Shown here: positions 25,160 through 34,145 of the stretch, piece by piece | Position numbering within the stretch: position 1 is the first letter of the stretch | Layout of the letters: every line of letters starts with the position of its first letter | NCBI GenBank assembly: GCA_026131555.1 | Contig: JAMXJH010000001.1 | Coordinates: 248,001 to 312,000, forward strand | Length of the DNA stretch: 64,000 nucleotides | Direction: 5' to 3' | Source of the DNA: Aerococcaceae bacterium NML190073 | GTDB taxonomy: Bacteria > Bacillota > Bacilli > Lactobacillales > Aerococcaceae | The notes under the pieces: generated by a model | Databases searched by the model: none | The model's input: the letters and a program-made list of their open reading frames with translations, nothing else | Told to the model about the DNA's origin: nothing | Program-made: the position numbers and the translations under genes

Positions 25160-25164
25160 TTCCT

Positions 25165-27627
25165 TTATTTGCTTTTGTTTGCGATATTAATTTTGCCGGA
25201 ACGTCCGCCAATTGTAATCATATCTCCCTGAGCGATATCTCCGTTTAGTAACATTTCACTCAATTCATCTTCGATTTGTTTTTGGATGGCGCGGCGAATA
25301 GGGCGTGCGCCGTATTCCGGATCAAAGCCGGCTTCTGCAATAATGCCGACTGCCGTATCTGTAATGCGTGCTTTAATATCCAATTCACTCAAGCGTTTCA
25401 CAATGTCTTCTGTATGCAGACGGACGATTTCACGAATTTCTTCCTTCGTCAATGCATGGAAAACAATCGTTTCGTCGATTCGGTTGAGAAACTCCGGTCT
25501 GAAAGCACGTTTCAATTCTTCTCGAATTCGTTTTTCCATAGCGGCATGGTCCTGCGTAAACGATTTGGCGCCGAAACCGACGGATTTCTCATCACGTAAT
25601 GCAGTTGCTCCTAAATTCGATGTCATAATAATAATTGTATTTCGAAAGTCCACTTTGCGTCCTTTAGAGTCTGTTAGATGTCCGTCATCAAATACTTGAA
25701 GCAAAATATTGAAGATATCCGGGTGGGCTTTTTCGACTTCGTCCAATAGGACGACGCTGTATGGTTTCTGACGGATTTTTTCCGTGAGTTGTCCGGCTTC
25801 ATCGTGTCCGATATAGCCCGGCGGTGAACCGATTAAGCGCGATACCGCATGCTTCTCCATGTATTCCGACATATCCACTCGCACGATGTTTTCCTCGCTC
25901 CCAAACATTGAAGCCGCGAGTGTTTTGGCTAATTCGGTCTTCCCGACTCCGGTAGGTCCTAAGAATAAGAACGAGCCGATTGGTCGTTTCGGATTCTTCA
26001 AACCGCTTCTCGCACGTCTGATGGCGCGCGCCACTGAAGCGACCGCATCATGTTGACCGATGACACGTTTATGTAGTTCCGATTCCAAGTTTACTAGGCG
26101 CTTGCTTTCTTTCATCTCCATTTGCTGAACAGGAACTCCTGTCGCCAAGGCTACGACTTCTGCAACATGATTCGCTGTGACTTCCAAGTGTTCGTCTTGA
26201 CCTTTCGCCAACTCTTCTTTCGTCGCTTCATGAAGTGCTCGCTCTACTTCTTGTTCTTCTTTACGCAATTCGGAAGCGCGGTCGAAATCCCTTGCCAAAA
26301 CCGCCTGCTCTTTGCGGCCGGAAATATCATGCAATTGTTGCTCTAATTGCGAAATAGCTGTGTTCGTCACCGATTGGTCAATGCGCACTTTTGCTGCCGC
26401 TTCGTCAATTAAATCAATCGCCTTATCCGGCAAACGACGCGATGTCATGTACCGCGCACTTAATTTCACCGCTGCCTGCACGGCTTCGTCTGCAATGACT
26501 ACCTTGTGATGTTGTTCATAACGTTCTTTTAAGCCTTCTATGATGGCAATGGAATCTTCAATTGATGGTTCGTCCACCTGAACTTTTGAGAAACGACGCT
26601 CCAGAGCTGCATCTTTTTCGATGTATTTCTGGTATTCATCTAGGGTTGTTGCCCCAATCACTTGAATTTCGCCTCTCGCCAATGCCGGTTTCAAAATATT
26701 CGCCGCATCAATGGCTCCTTCCGCTCCACCTGCACCAATTAGTGTATGCAACTCATCGATGAATAGAATGACTTCTCTATCTACGGTAATTTCTTCGATA
26801 ATTTTCTTCATTCGCTCTTCAAATTCGCCTCGATATTTCGTTCCGGCAACTAAGGCGCCCACGTCTAACATCAACAAACGCTTGCGCGCAATATCAGCAG
26901 GAACTTGACCCGCTACCATCCGTTGCGCCATTCCCTCGACGATTGCCGTCTTGCCGACACCCGGTTCACCAACGAGTACCGGATTGTTTTTCTGGCGACG
27001 GCTAATAATTTGAGTCATGCGCCGCACCTCTTTTTCTCGGCCGACGACCGGATCTAGACGGTTCTCGCGCGCCAACTGGGTCAAATCACGTGCAACCGAA
27101 TCAAGTGTCGGTGTTCTACTTGAGCCACTGCGACTTGCCGATACGACTCTGCGTCCGCCTTCCAAAGCTTGTGTCGCCGACGGAGCTATACCTATCAGTT
27201 CATAAACGCGGCGTTGCAACGCTTCGATGTCAATTGACAAATTCTTCAGTAAGGCAACTGCCAATGACTCTTCCTTAATCGCCCCCATTAACAAATGTTC
27301 CGTGCCGACTTTCGGTGCACCCAATCGCTTCGCATCATTCGATGCGTGCATAATGATTTTCTTCGCACGAGGAGCATACGGAATGACCACTTCCCCCTGT
27401 TCATGCGGCGCGTTAACTTTGCCGTGAATCAATTCCAACTCTAACAACAAAGATTCGTAATCTGCGCCAACTTCTCGTAACACTTGACCTGCAATCCCTG
27501 TTTCTTCTTTGGCTAAACCAAGCAAAATATGTTCCGTTCCCACAGCCGGATTACGCATCAAATATGCCTGCTCCGCTGCAAATAACATCGCCTGTCTGGC
27601 ACTTGGCGTAAAAATTTCTTCAATCAT
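25165..27627 (-). CDS. clpC: ATP-dependent Clp protease ATP-binding subunit ClpC
   Basis: Hsp100 unfoldase that feeds ClpP and removes damaged or regulatory proteins. Domain order in 820 residues: two Clp-N repeats (about 5-145), AAA module 1 with Walker A GEPGVGKT (about 220-227), a UVR-type linker (about 430-465), AAA module 2 with GPTGVGKT (about 557-564), and the D2-small domain. The ATG at 27627 lies eight bases after GAGAGG; an in-frame GTG at 27636 is too close to that site. It follows ctsR by 13 bases. McsA and McsB, the adaptor pair of Bacillus, are missing from the operon, as is usual in Lactobacillales. Confidence 0.96.
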   Translation of the reverse strand: MIEEIFTPSARQAMLFAAEQAYLMRNPAVGTEHILLGLAKEETGIAGQVLREVGADYESLLLELELIHGKVNAPHEQGEVVIPYAPRAKKIIMHASNDAKRLGAPKVGTEHLLMGAIKEESLAVALLKNLSIDIEALQRRVYELIGIAPSATQALEGGRRVVSASRSGSSRTPTLDSVARDLTQLARENRLDPVVGREKEVRRMTQIISRRQKNNPVLVGEPGVGKTAIVEGMAQRMVAGQVPADIARKRLLMLDVGALVAGTKYRGEFEERMKKIIEEITVDREVILFIDELHTLIGAGGAEGAIDAANILKPALARGEIQVIGATTLDEYQKYIEKDAALERRFSKVQVDEPSIEDSIAIIEGLKERYEQHHKVVIADEAVQAAVKLSARYMTSRRLPDKAIDLIDEAAAKVRIDQSVTNTAISQLEQQLHDISGRKEQAVLARDFDRASELRKEEQEVERALHEATKEELAKGQDEHLEVTANHVAEVVALATGVPVQQMEMKESKRLVNLESELHKRVIGQHDAVASVARAIRRARSGLKNPKRPIGSFLFLGPTGVGKTELAKTLAASMFGSEENIVRVDMSEYMEKHAVSRLIGSPPGYIGHDEAGQLTEKIRQKPYSVVLLDEVEKAHPDIFNILLQVFDDGHLTDSKGRKVDFRNTIIIMTSNLGATALRDEKSVGFGAKSFTQDHAAMEKRIREELKRAFRPEFLNRIDETIVFHALTKEEIREIVRLHTEDIVKRLSELDIKARITDTAVGIIAEAGFDPEYGARPIRRAIQKQIEDELSEMLLNGDIAQGDMITIGGRSGKINIANKSK

Positions 27628-27640
27628 TTCATTCACCTCT

Positions 27641-28105
27641 CTAATATGAGTACCTTAACTGATACAAAAAAGTCTTCAACAATTGCGCGCGCGCATATTG
27701 TTCCTGTTCGCTAATACTATGCAACACGGATTTCTCAATTACCGACAGAATCAAGGTGCCCTCGCGCTGAGTAATCAATTGACGTTCAATCAAAGTTTCA
27801 ATGATATTGATGCCATTGCGTTGACTAATACGATCCCCTACCAACTCAATCATTTGATCAATCTGGGCCACTTCATCAATCAACTGTACTTTCAAAATAC
27901 GAATATACCCGCCGCCACCGCGCTTACTTTCGACCAAATAACCGTGCGCTTGTGTAAATCGAGTGTTAATCACATAATTGATTTGCGAAGGAACACAATC
28001 AAACTGCTCAGCGATATCACTCCGTTTAATTTCAACATGCTCATTATGTTTTAAGAATTCTTTCAAGTAAGCCTCAATTATATCTGACATATTCCGCTGT
28101 GACAC
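27641..28105 (-). CDS. ctsR: Transcriptional repressor CtsR
   Basis: CtsR represses clp genes and is inactivated by heat and protein stress. The 154 residues include the N-terminal helix-turn-helix (ISDI.. to PSQINYVINTRFT) with the winged RGGGGYIRI motif typical of the family, and a C-terminal dimer/regulatory domain. The start codon is GTG (28105) with AGGAGGG six bases upstream. A near-perfect CtsR operator lies right at the promoter, so the operon is autoregulated. Confidence 0.96.
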   Translation of the reverse strand: MSQRNMSDIIEAYLKEFLKHNEHVEIKRSDIAEQFDCVPSQINYVINTRFTQAHGYLVESKRGGGGYIRILKVQLIDEVAQIDQMIELVGDRISQRNGINIIETLIERQLITQREGTLILSVIEKSVLHSISEQEQYARAQLLKTFLYQLRYSY

Positions 28106-28131
28106 GATAAGCCCTCCTTCCTTCTACTAAC

Positions 28132-28148
28132 ATTGACTTTCTTTGACT
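28132..28148 (-). promoter_or_regulatory. CtsR operator
   Basis: Minus-strand AGTCAAAGAAAGTCAAT agrees with the CtsR box RGTCAAANANRGTCAAA at all but the last position. It lies immediately downstream of the -10 box, over the transcription start. Confidence 0.9.
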
Positions 28149-28177
28149 ATTATACGATAAAAAAAGCCGTTTGAAAA
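28149..28177 (-). promoter_or_regulatory. Promoter of ctsR-clpC
   Basis: TTTTCA (28177-28172), 17 bases, TATAAT (28154-28149) on the minus strand; the CtsR box follows directly. Confidence 0.7.
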
Positions 28178-28268
28178 GTCCAACGCGGTTGGTAAAACAA
28201 TTCAATATCATTTACTGTGACAACGTAGAAAGTGCGCACATTTTTTTGTGAAATTATTCGAAAAGTCA

Positions 28269-28297
28269 TTGACACCCTTTATCTCTTTCGGTAAACT
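28269..28297 (+). promoter_or_regulatory. Promoter of the DUF1846 gene
   Basis: TTGACA (28269-28274), 17 bases, TAAACT (28292-28297), 52 bases before the start codon. Confidence 0.7.
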
Positions 28298-28349
28298 AGA
28301 CGTTTGAAATAAATGTATCAGTCTTAATTGAATAGAAAGAGGGATAATC

Positions 28350-29837
28350 ATGCAATTAGGTTTCGATAGTGAAAAGTATCTGGAAGAACAAAGTCGCTAT
28401 ATTATGGAGCGCGTCAACAGTTACGACAAACTCTATTTAGAATTCGGGGGCAAGCTTATCGGCGATTTCCACGCCATGCGCGTACTGCCGGGATTCGACC
28501 CCGATGGCAAAGTGAAACTCCTCTACCGCTTACGCGAGCAGGCTGAAATTATCATCTGCGTTTACGCCGGCGATATTGAGAAGAACAAAATCCGTGGTGA
28601 CTTAGGCATCACTTATGATCGCGATGTTTTGCGCATGATTGACGATTTGCGCCACTGGGATTTAAGTATCAACAGCGTCGTTATCACGCGCTATTCCGGA
28701 CAACCCGCTGCCACCCAATTCAAAAACATGCTCGAACGCCGTGGCTTGAAAGTGTACACACATGGACATACAGAAGGTTATCCAATGGACGTCGATACAA
28801 TTGTCAGCGACGCCGGTTACGGACAAAATCCTTATATCGAAACAACCAAGCCATTAGTGGTGGTAACTGCACCCGGTGCCAACAGCGGCAAACTTGCAAC
28901 CTGTCTAGGACAACTCTATCACGAAGTTCAACGAGGCAATTCCGCAGGATACGCTAAATTTGAAACTTTCCCAATCTGGAATTTACCATTGAAACACCCC
29001 GTCAATGTCGCTTACGAATCCGCAACTGCCGATCTTGAAGACGTCAACATGATTGACCCTTACCATCTGGAAAAATACGGGCAAACAACTGTCAACTACA
29101 ATCGCGATATTGAAGCTTTCCCTCTTTTAAGACGTATTCTAACAAAAATCAACGGTAGCGATGTCCCGTATTACTCACCGACAGATATGGGAGTGAACCG
29201 CGTGGGCTTTGCTATTACAGACGATGCCGTCGTTCAAGAAGCCGCACGCCAAGAGATTATCCGTCGTTATTTTGCCCTTCAATGCGATTACAAAAAAGGC
29301 GTCGGAACGCTTGAAGCAGCGCAACGCGGAAAACTGATTCTCGACGAAATGGGCTTGAGTACCGACGATCGCCCAACCGTTGCTGCCGCCCGTCAGAAAA
29401 GCGCCAGTATCGATGAAACACCTGTTGTTGCCCTCGAATTACCGAACGGACGCATTATTACCGGTAAACAATCCACTTCGATGACAGCTTCCGCCGCCTG
29501 CTTGTTGAATTGTATCAAGGAATTGGCAAATATCGGCGAAGATATGCATCTGTTACCGCCGGTTATTCTCGACACAATGGATCGTTTGAATCACGACACA
29601 CTAAAACGTCGTAACCAAGTGCTTGACAGCAAAGAAATTCTTATCGCTTTAAGTATCTCCGCTGTAACGAACCCTTCTGCCGAAGCGGCTTGCCTACAAC
29701 TGACGAACTTACGTCATTTACAAGCACATAGCACGGTCATTTTGCCGAAAGTGGACGAAGAAACGTTCCGCAATTTAGGTGTCATGGTGACATGTGACCC
29801 TGCTTTTGCAAACAGCAGCTTGTATTACGGTGCATAA
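28350..29837 (+). CDS. DUF1846 family protein
   Basis: A 495-residue cytoplasmic protein of the DUF1846 family, found across Firmicutes. Visible traits are an N-terminal segment [19 protein letters not shown], the glycine-rich [20 protein letters not shown] (about 169-188), which looks like a P-loop-type nucleotide site, and a conserved C-terminal half ([20 protein letters not shown]). A structure of a streptococcal member exists, but the function is not established; a nucleotide-dependent role is only inferred. GAGGGATAATC precedes the ATG. Single gene with its own promoter and terminator. Confidence 0.9.
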   Translation: MQLGFDSEKYLEEQSRYIMERVNSYDKLYLEFGGKLIGDFHAMRVLPGFDPDGKVKLLYRLREQAEIIICVYAGDIEKNKIRGDLGITYDRDVLRMIDDLRHWDLSINSVVITRYSGQPAATQFKNMLERRGLKVYTHGHTEGYPMDVDTIVSDAGYGQNPYIETTKPLVVVTAPGANSGKLATCLGQLYHEVQRGNSAGYAKFETFPIWNLPLKHPVNVAYESATADLEDVNMIDPYHLEKYGQTTVNYNRDIEAFPLLRRILTKINGSDVPYYSPTDMGVNRVGFAITDDAVVQEAARQEIIRRYFALQCDYKKGVGTLEAAQRGKLILDEMGLSTDDRPTVAAARQKSASIDETPVVALELPNGRIITGKQSTSMTASAACLLNCIKELANIGEDMHLLPPVILDTMDRLNHDTLKRRNQVLDSKEILIALSISAVTNPSAEAACLQLTNLRHLQAHSTVILPKVDEETFRNLGVMVTCDPAFANSSLYYGA

Positions 29838-29842
29838 TTTAA

Positions 29843-29882
29843 CCCCTCAATAAGCAATTAGCTTATTGAGGGGACTTTTTTG
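29843..29882 (+). terminator. Terminator of the DUF1846 gene
   Basis: A perfect 13-bp stem (CCCCTCAATAAGC and complement), 5-base loop, then a T6-containing tail. It may also stop the converging ECF operon. Confidence 0.9.
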
Positions 29883-29886
29883 TTGA

Positions 29887-31251
29887 TTATTTCATCTCCC
29901 AAACACTATCGCAAGCTAGGTTTAGAAATTCTTCATCATGTGTGATGACGAGTATCACACGATCTGAGCGTTTCAATTGTTGTAGCAATTTGGCAACATG
30001 TCGCATTTGCTTATAATCCAGACCGCTCGTCGGCTCGTCGAAAATAAAGACTTTTTTGTCAGAGAGCAACGCATTGGCAATCATTACCCGTTGTTGCTGT
30101 CCGCCGGATAAAGCCATTGGGTGACAATCCAGCAAATCAGTCAAGTTCAGTTGCGCCACTACTTGATCGAAATCTTGCAATCGGCTAGCACCGAGCAGAA
30201 TTTCCTTGCGCACACTTTCAGCATGCAGTTGCAAACGCACTTCTTGCATCACGATTGCTGTTTGACGCAAACGTTCTTGAGCGGGAAAATTTTTTCCAAA
30301 CCAGGTGACGTGTCCCTCTAATTCCTGCAAACCGGACAGTTGCTTGGCTAGAGTTGTCTTGCCGGAACCGTTAGCACCAATAATACCAATTACCTGTTCA
30401 GTTGGGAAAGCAACTCGCTCTATGTAAGCTAATTGCTTCGTTCGATACCCGACACTCACCTCTGATAAAGTTAAGCCGTACCCCGAATTCCCCAACGGCT
30501 GGCAAGTCAAGGAAACCGCCGCACTTCGCAACCCCAACGCATGACGTTCCTCCTCGCTTAATGCACGATATTGCGAATGGGTCCATTGGTGCACCAACTC
30601 CCCTTTCGCAAAAAATAAATACCGATCCGCCAACTCGGTCAAGAAATTCAAGCGGTGTTCCGCCACGATGACCGTAACGCCTGCTGCTTTCAACCGTGCA
30701 ATTTGTTCGGCAACTTGTTGAATACCTTGCTCATCTAAATTTGCTGTCGGCTCGTCTAAAACCATCACTTTCGGTTGCTGCATCAATGCTGTCGCAATCG
30801 CAATCCTTTGCCGCTCGCCACCCGAAGCCGTCAACAAATCACGTTCCAACAAATCCTCTATTTGGAAAAAATCCACCGTCTCTTTCAAATGGCATGCAAT
30901 AATATCGCGCGGCAAGCCCTGATTCTCACAAGGAAATACCAACTCATCTTCCACCCGCCGATGAAAGAATTGTGTCGCCGGATTTTGGAAAACAGAACCG
31001 ACAACTGTTGACAATGTTTCGACCGATGTCGGTACAACGTCATACCCCGCGCAACGACATTCGCCAACAACTTCTCCCGCATAGAAATCCGGTATCAACC
31101 CATTCAACAAACGTAAGAAAGTCGACTTGCCACTCCCACTTTCGCCACATAACACAATACATTCACCGGCTCTAACCGTCAGTTGCTCAATTTTGCATAA
31201 AGTTTGAGAACAGTTCGCATAACGGAAACTCAATTGTTCACAATGAATCAT
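29887..31251 (-). CDS. ECF transporter ATPase with two fused ABC domains
   Basis: A 454-residue protein made of two ABC ATPase domains in tandem. Domain 1 has Walker A GESGSGKS and signature ASGGERQ; domain 2 has Walker A GANGSGKT and ALSGGQQQR with Walker B KVFIFDEP. Such fused EcfA pairs serve dedicated (group I-like) energy-coupling-factor vitamin or cobalt transporters. The ATG at 31251 has GGAGG eight bases upstream and overlaps the stop of the T-component gene (ATGA), so the two are coupled. No classical S component is next to it on the same strand. Confidence 0.93.
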   Translation of the reverse strand: MIHCEQLSFRYANCSQTLCKIEQLTVRAGECIVLCGESGSGKSTFLRLLNGLIPDFYAGEVVGECRCAGYDVVPTSVETLSTVVGSVFQNPATQFFHRRVEDELVFPCENQGLPRDIIACHLKETVDFFQIEDLLERDLLTASGGERQRIAIATALMQQPKVMVLDEPTANLDEQGIQQVAEQIARLKAAGVTVIVAEHRLNFLTELADRYLFFAKGELVHQWTHSQYRALSEEERHALGLRSAAVSLTCQPLGNSGYGLTLSEVSVGYRTKQLAYIERVAFPTEQVIGIIGANGSGKTTLAKQLSGLQELEGHVTWFGKNFPAQERLRQTAIVMQEVRLQLHAESVRKEILLGASRLQDFDQVVAQLNLTDLLDCHPMALSGGQQQRVMIANALLSDKKVFIFDEPTSGLDYKQMRHVAKLLQQLKRSDRVILVITHDEEFLNLACDSVWEMK

Positions 31252-31937
31252 TGCCATTTCCTCCATTCCCATACGACTACAACACTCATTAACATAACGC
31301 ATAAACACCAGTCCGTCGCACGCCAACGCGGTTCACGGTAGGCGGTGCGTGGTGCCTTCGACCCGATAGCCTTCGTCAAGGTGGCAATCGTTAAATCTTG
31401 TGCCGTCCGACCGGCAGACATTAAGAGCGGTACCGTTACATATTCGAAGAATGCCGCCGGACGCTTCACGATATCCCATCCACTGACAAAAACACCCCTT
31501 AAACGCAAGGACTGACGAATGGTTGCATACTCTTCTTTGATGGTCGGAAGAAAACGCATCATCACTGCGAACGTGAGCAACACCGGCTCCGGCACCCGCC
31601 ATTTACGCAAAGCATGCAACATAGCGCTCACCGAACTTGTCGACAACAAATAACTTCCCGCCATAAAACACGGCAACATCAACCGCCCACCAATTGCCAA
31701 CATAGAAAGAAACGAGAGCGCCTTGCCGGAAGTGTGAATCATGACCAGCTCATCCAAAATGAACAACACTATAAATATTACCGAATAAACTATAGCTTTT
31801 CTTTTTTTGCCGGCGAACAGAAATAAGAGTGCCAGCCCTGACACACTCGCCCATTCCCAAATACCTGTAAGGCGATTCAGGAGTAAATAATTCGTAAATA
31901 ATAATAACAATACTTTTGTGCGGACATCCAAGTTCAC
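31248..31937 (-). CDS. ECF transporter transmembrane component EcfT
   Basis: A 229-residue membrane protein of the CbiQ/EcfT family with about five hydrophobic segments. The coupling-helix motifs are present in MMRFLPTIKEEYATIRQSLR and LRG (the A-R-G-type short motif near residues 140-150), which contact the ATPases. The start is a GTG at 31937 with AGTAGGTG upstream. A promoter TTGACA-18-GATAAT is located 60-90 bases upstream. First gene of the two-gene EcfT-EcfA unit. Confidence 0.88.
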   Translation of the reverse strand: MNLDVRTKVLLLLFTNYLLLNRLTGIWEWASVSGLALLFLFAGKKRKAIVYSVIFIVLFILDELVMIHTSGKALSFLSMLAIGGRLMLPCFMAGSYLLSTSSVSAMLHALRKWRVPEPVLLTFAVMMRFLPTIKEEYATIRQSLRLRGVFVSGWDIVKRPAAFFEYVTVPLLMSAGRTAQDLTIATLTKAIGSKAPRTAYREPRWRATDWCLCVMLMSVVVVWEWRKWQ

Positions 31938-31997
31938 TGACGAACACCTACTCTCTCAACGCAATTTCCCGCTTTTTACCAAAAAAATCTTTCCTTT

Positions 31998-32027
31998 ATT
32001 ATCCGAAAGAATTACAGCTGCTGTCAA
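31998..32027 (-). promoter_or_regulatory. Promoter of the ecfT-ecfA operon
   Basis: TTGACA (32027-32022), 18 bases, GATAAT (32003-31998) on the minus strand, divergent from the promoter at 32084-32112. Confidence 0.65.
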
Positions 32028-32040
32028 TCTCTCTTAGAAA

Positions 32041-32147
32041 GTTGGAATCGTTATAAACTGAATCCGTATGCCACAAACGAAACTTGACACCGCCACCCAT
32101 ATCGCCGATAATAACACTACATGGTTTGCGATAACAACCATTCCAAC
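32041..32147. repeat. Inverted repeat between divergent ECF and Gx promoters
   Basis: GTTGGAATCGTTAT (32041-32054) recurs inverted at 32131-32147 as ATAACAACCATTCCAAC (8 + 5 paired bases with a 4-base insertion). The left arm lies just upstream of the ecfT -35; the right arm lies downstream of the Gx-gene -10. A shared operator is a plausible reading. Confidence 0.6.
32084..32112 (+). promoter_or_regulatory. Promoter of the Gx transporter gene
   Basis: TTGACA (32084-32089), 17 bases, GATAAT (32107-32112), about 57 bases before the start codon. Confidence 0.65.
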
Positions 32148-32168
32148 ACCAGCGAGAGGGGACGACGT

Positions 32169-32735
32169 ATGCACAAGAAAAGCACTTATCAAACAATGGT
32201 TTACATTGCCATGCTAGCTGCTCAAGGCGTCGTCATCAGCTTAATTGAGCGTGGCATTCCCGCCCCCTTTGTCTTTGCACCGGGCGCCAAACTCGGCTTA
32301 GCAAACTTAATTACTATCATTGCAATATTTACCTTACCTATCAAAAAAAGCCTCCAAGTTGTGACCTTGCGGCTGTTGATTACAACTTTATTAGGAGGCA
32401 CATTGTCCACATTCATCTATAGTTTCGCCGGCGCTTACTTAAGTTACGGTGTCATGCTATTGACCAAGCAACTCGGGCCTAAGCGCGTTAGTATTATCGG
32501 CATCTCGACTTTAGGTGGAATCATGCATAATGTCGGGCAGCTGATTGTCGCCAGCGGTTTTGCGAAATCATGGGCTGTCTTAAACTACTTACCAATCCTT
32601 GCATTCAGTGGCATCCTCGCCGGTTTTACCGTTGGTTTCGTCGGCAATTACTTGCTCCACAAGATTAGCATTTTGCGTTTATATCACGATGAAATGGTGT
32701 CACGCACTCAACAAAATTGGCTGACCAATACGTAA
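32169..32735 (+). CDS. Gx transporter family / heptaprenyl diphosphate synthase component I-like membrane protein
   Basis: A 188-residue protein with five to six membrane helices and the family motifs ERGIPAPFVFAPGAKLGLAN (about 27-46) and GGIMHNVGQLIVA. It belongs to the Hpre_diP_synt_I/Gx group, whose topology resembles ECF S components; annotation as a prenyl synthase subunit is historic and doubtful. Divergent placement beside an EcfT/EcfA pair that lacks an S component suggests it could supply substrate binding, but this is inference. ATG at 32169 has GAGGGGA upstream. Confidence 0.82.
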   Translation: MHKKSTYQTMVYIAMLAAQGVVISLIERGIPAPFVFAPGAKLGLANLITIIAIFTLPIKKSLQVVTLRLLITTLLGGTLSTFIYSFAGAYLSYGVMLLTKQLGPKRVSIIGISTLGGIMHNVGQLIVASGFAKSWAVLNYLPILAFSGILAGFTVGFVGNYLLHKISILRLYHDEMVSRTQQNWLTNT

Positions 32736-32737
32736 TA

Positions 32738-32773
32738 AGGAACGAGCTCGTTTATAGCTCGTTCCTATTTTTT
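32738..32773 (+). terminator. Terminator of the Gx transporter gene
   Basis: Perfect 10-bp stem (AGGAACGAGC / GCTCGTTCCT), 9-base loop, then A and T7. The stop codon of the converging gene at 32752 lies inside it. Confidence 0.88.
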
Positions 32774-33249
32774 TCTAAGTAGGAAATTTTGGCGAAATCC
32801 TTATCATTATTCTGTTCATTGCGATAACTGTCTTGCGATGATGCTCTGTAAATCGCTAAATACTGTGCTTGATTCGGCACATAGAAGCGCGCTTCTTCCA
32901 CTTGATATTGAGGCAAATCGCACGGTTCCACCCCTGCAAAATCAGGCAAGGTATCAATACAACCAAACTCCACGCTCAAACCTTCTCGCTGAAATTCATG
33001 TTCATGCAAATCCACTAAAACGTAACCTAGTTGCTGCATGACATCCATAATCTCGTCCCATTGATAAATACGGTCTTCATCAGGTGCTTGCCAACCTCTC
33101 GAATCTCCCGGCACATGAATATCAATATCGCGCGCTTGCCAATCTTGATGAGTAATCCACTCCAGTCCCAACGACCCCATCAACACAGGACAAATCCCAA
33201 TTCGATTCAATTGCTTCGCAATACGTATAAATTCATTGATCATTAGCAC
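32752..33249 (-). CDS. Nucleotidyltransferase-like protein of unknown role (165 aa)
   Basis: The sequence MGSLGLEWITHQDWQARDID followed by IHVPGDSRGW resembles the GS(x)...D(x)D site of minimal nucleotidyltransferases. The C-terminal part, YVPNQAQYLAIYRASSQDSY then NEQNNDKDFAKI, matches a Lactobacillales family sometimes mislabelled phosphoribosylanthranilate isomerase. I see no TIM-barrel or trp context, so I do not follow that label. The start is either GTG 33249 (five bases after AGGAG) or ATG 33243 (eleven bases). No partner gene is evident. Confidence 0.7.
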   Translation of the reverse strand: MLMINEFIRIAKQLNRIGICPVLMGSLGLEWITHQDWQARDIDIHVPGDSRGWQAPDEDRIYQWDEIMDVMQQLGYVLVDLHEHEFQREGLSVEFGCIDTLPDFAGVEPCDLPQYQVEEARFYVPNQAQYLAIYRASSQDSYRNEQNNDKDFAKISYLEKNRNEL

Positions 33250-33272
33250 GTTCTCTCCTTAGATTTTTTGTT

Positions 33273-33307
33273 AAAAAAACCGAAATCGCTCCACGCAATC
33301 TCGGTTT
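33273..33307 (-). terminator. Terminator of yceD-rpmF
   Basis: A 13-bp stem with G-T pairs (AAACCGAGATTGC with GCGATTTCGGTTT) is followed by a T7 run on the minus strand, 15 bases after the rpmF stop. Confidence 0.85.
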
Positions 33308-33321
33308 CCATTCAATACTGA

Positions 33322-33507
33322 TTAGTTATTCTCTGATGTTACGACAACAGCTTTGCCATCGTAGTAGCCACATGATGGGCACACACGGTGACTTAATTTC
33401 AACTCGCCACACTCAGGACAATTGTTCATTCCCGGAACCTCTAATTTGAAGTGTGTACGACGCTTTCTTTTACGTGCTTTTGATGTTCTTCTCTTTGGTA
33501 CTGCCAT
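33322..33507 (-). CDS. rpmF: 50S ribosomal protein L32
   Basis: A 61-residue protein starting [20 protein letters not shown] with a four-cysteine zinc site: CPECG (30-34) and CPSCG (43-47). This is the zinc-binding (C+) form of L32. It follows the DUF177/yceD gene by 29 bases, the standard pairing, under the consensus promoter at 34117-34145. AGGAGG precedes the ATG. Confidence 0.97.
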   Translation of the reverse strand: MAVPKRRTSKARKRKRRTHFKLEVPGMNNCPECGELKLSHRVCPSCGYYDGKAVVVTSENN

Positions 33508-33536
33508 GATTTACACCTCCTGATTGATTTACAGAC

Positions 33537-34088
33537 TTATTCGTCCGCATTGTCTTCGTTTAATAGAGCTTTCAAACTTGCAAAGCGCGGATCGACTGTT
33601 TCAGTCTTTTCCTTTGCTTTTCGTTGCTGATAATCGTCTTCTGTTACGACCGACCAATCATTACCCGATGGTAATTCAGCAGATAATTCATCGTCCCCGA
33701 CTACCCGCATGGGTAAATTCAGTATTAACGAATCGATTACAGCTTCTTCGAGGTCAATATAATCGTGTTCAAGAACGATAGTAGTTTCCTCAAACTCGTC
33801 TATCTCGCCGTCATATTCAGGATAAACATAGCGCTCCTTAATCGGAACATCTAACTTAACCGGAACCGGACTCAATGTACGCGTTGATGGTAAAGTAACG
33901 ACTGTCGAAGCTTGACAGTGTAATAGAATCTCCTGTTCTCTCGCAAAAAAATAACCTGCAACCTGAACGGGAGCCAAATGGATAATTGATGATTCGCGGT
34001 GCTTGACAGCAGCCTCCAATTCCAATGTTGTATCGAAATGTAATAAGCTACCTTGTTGCTCACGAAGTTTCCGAACTGTCCATTTCAT
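33537..34088 (-). CDS. DUF177 family protein YceD
   Basis: A 183-residue acidic protein starting MKWTVRKLREQQGSLLHFDT, with the DUF177 core LSPVPVKLDVPIKERYVYPE and the C-terminal DPRFASLKALLN found in most members. YceD is linked to 23S rRNA accumulation in other bacteria and is nearly always just upstream of rpmF. ATG at 34088 follows AGAGGTG; the frame extends upstream past the promoter and cannot start there. Cotranscribed with rpmF. Confidence 0.9.
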   Translation of the reverse strand: MKWTVRKLREQQGSLLHFDTTLELEAAVKHRESSIIHLAPVQVAGYFFAREQEILLHCQASTVVTLPSTRTLSPVPVKLDVPIKERYVYPEYDGEIDEFEETTIVLEHDYIDLEEAVIDSLILNLPMRVVGDDELSAELPSGNDWSVVTEDDYQQRKAKEKTETVDPRFASLKALLNEDNADE

Positions 34089-34116
34089 GTTAATCACCTC
34101 TAAAACGACAAAATGT

Positions 34117-34145
34117 ATTATACTGAATATTCTCGCAACTGTCAA
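34117..34145 (-). promoter_or_regulatory. Full-consensus promoter of yceD-rpmF
   Basis: TTGACA (34145-34140), 17 bases, TATAAT (34122-34117): both boxes match the SigA consensus exactly. The -35 overlaps the last codons of the upstream tmcAL gene. Confidence 0.9.

Noticed and set aside
32041-32147. Structured leader RNA or riboswitch for the ECF operon
   Set aside because: The predicted ecfT promoter is downstream of this dyad, so neither arm is transcribed in the ecfT message, and only one arm would be in the Gx message. No known riboswitch core (TPP, cobalamin, THF, preQ1) was found.
32752-33249. Phosphoribosylanthranilate isomerase
   Set aside because: The sequence lacks a TIM-barrel pattern and trp neighbours; a nucleotidyltransferase-like site is a better description.
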